This document shows, one piece after another, positions 63,706 through 64,000 of a stretch of DNA of 64,000 bases. The stretch is from positions 29,747 to 93,746 of the forward strand of contig NZ_FNZN01000013.1 of NCBI RefSeq assembly GCF_900109345.1, written 5' to 3'. Every line of letters starts with the position of its first letter. The stretch's first letter is position 1. Made by a program: the position numbers and the translations under genes. A model generated the notes under the pieces. It saw only the letters and a program-made list of their open reading frames with translations, did not search any database and was not told where the DNA came from. Origin of the DNA: Maribacter orientalis. Lineage in GTDB: Bacteria; Bacteroidota; Bacteroidia; Flavobacteriales; Flavobacteriaceae.

Positions 63706-64000
63706 TTAAACCAGAGAAGCTAGCTTCTCTGGTTTTTTGTTGTGTATAAAGTTAGGTGTTTTATATTTTAGACTCAAGTGTGGTCTTTTGTTATTATATG
63801 TTCTTATTGATTCTGCTATGAGCTTTTTTAACTCTTTGCCACTGTTACATTTATAGATTAAGAATTCCCCTTTCAATATGCCGTTCATTCGTTCTGCCAA
63901 TGCATTTTGGTAGCAGTCATACCCGTCTGTCATTGACGGGACCATATTACTTAGCCTTAGTTCTTTTTGGTATATGGCCGAGCAATACTGCAATCCCCTA
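63706..64000 (-). CDS. IS3-family transposase, C-terminal part
   Basis: About 98 codons of a DDE integrase-core transposase continuing beyond the right edge. Catalytic Glu context is NALAERMNGILKGEFL, and the final 'YNNKRPHLSLKYKTPNFIHN' is the classic IS3 C-terminus. The upstream end of the frame has no stop, so the gene is truncated only by the window. Probably OrfB of an orfAB pair. Confidence 0.88.
   Translation of the reverse strand, partial: RGLQYCSAIYQKELRLSNMVPSMTDGYDCYQNALAERMNGILKGEFLIYKCNSGKELKKLIAESIRTYNNKRPHLSLKYKTPNFIHNKKPEKLASLV
63708..63740 (+). terminator. Terminator-like palindrome within the last transposase codons
   Basis: A perfect 14-bp inverted repeat, AAACCAGAGAAGCT and AGCTTCTCTGGTTT, followed on the plus strand by TTTTGTTG. 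It encodes the last nine residues (KPEKLASLV) and stop of the transposase on the minus strand, while its T-tract faces plus-strand transcription coming from the upstream host gene. It could shield the element from readthrough. Confidence 0.6.

Larger units (their letters stand above)
63663..64000 (-). mobile_element. 3' end of an IS3-family insertion sequence, cut by window edge
   Basis: The element end appears to be the TG at 63663-63664, starting TGAGTCGTCCTAAAATAGG, of the type seen as IS3-family terminal repeats. Inside lies the transposase C-terminus (63706-64000, minus). It sits 11 bases downstream of the zinc-ribbon-like gene, so no gene is interrupted on this side. The other end and target duplication are beyond the window. 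Confidence 0.75.

Overview
The window looks like the core chromosome of a marine-type member of the Flavobacteriaceae (Bacteroidota). The DNA is AT-rich. Several promoters fit the Bacteroidota pattern TTTG / 18-19 bp / TAnnTTTG. Most genes lack a Shine-Dalgarno sequence, and rpsU is the striking exception. Gene content (AGCS symporter, DUF2851, YceI, RsfS-FtsH-LUD-CdsA-Psd, SHNLR-type PAS kinases, 30S protein THX) is typical of that family. Gene density is high, no gap of 300 bases or more lacks a gene, and the only clear mobile DNA is the end of an IS3-family element at the right edge.

Layout. 0-3 kb (minus strand): a truncated tuf gene preceded by tRNA-Thr(TGT), Tyr(GTA), Gly(TCC) and Thr(GGT), then hpf, xerC and rpsU, a translation and chromosome-resolution block. 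3-9.8 kb (minus): acyl-CoA dehydrogenase, a ComEA-like helix-hairpin-helix protein, an AGCS amino-acid symporter, a TrkA-type potassium channel, a PspC-like protein, DUF2851 and a rhodanese. 9.9-11.6 kb (plus): MarR regulator, nitroreductase, YceI. 11.7-18.5 kb (plus): the complete operon trpE-G-D-C-F-B-A, preceded by a promoter, an 18-residue leader peptide with three consecutive Trp codons, and mutually exclusive antiterminator and terminator hairpins, followed by a small membrane protein.

18.7-29 kb: an M20 peptidase, PEP carboxylase, a uracil-DNA-glycosylase-like protein, THX, YaaA, an RluD-like synthase with a PASTA protein, Ddl and CoaD. 29.2-36 kb: a gutted PAS-kinase pseudogene next to an intact paralogue and its response regulator, an M14 carboxypeptidase, a NUDIX protein, PyrE, an SRPBCC-like protein and BirA. 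36-41 kb: RsfS, FtsH, LUD protein, CdsA, Psd and an acyl-CoA-binding protein, a membrane biogenesis cluster. 41-47 kb: a two-component system divergent from an outer-membrane-type protein and a DoxX-like protein, a creatininase-family amidase, a tiny Lmo0937-type membrane protein and a dienelactone hydrolase. 47-54 kb: ValS, DUF1573 protein, a retropepsin-like/PDZ protein, an aminotransferase and MurB. 54-58.5 kb: two ECF sigma factors (the first with its anti-sigma factor) around a small Cys-containing membrane protein, LipA and GAPDH. 58.5-64 kb: a TPR hybrid histidine kinase, LpxK, a Nif3-like protein, a coiled-coil protein whose zinc ribbon has lost its cysteines, and the IS3 end.

I found no CRISPR array, prophage, defence island or secondary-metabolite cluster. 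The most notable signals are regulatory: the trp attenuator, the strong Shine-Dalgarno of rpsU, promoter and terminator signals overlapping each other or coding sequence, and a decayed kinase copy.
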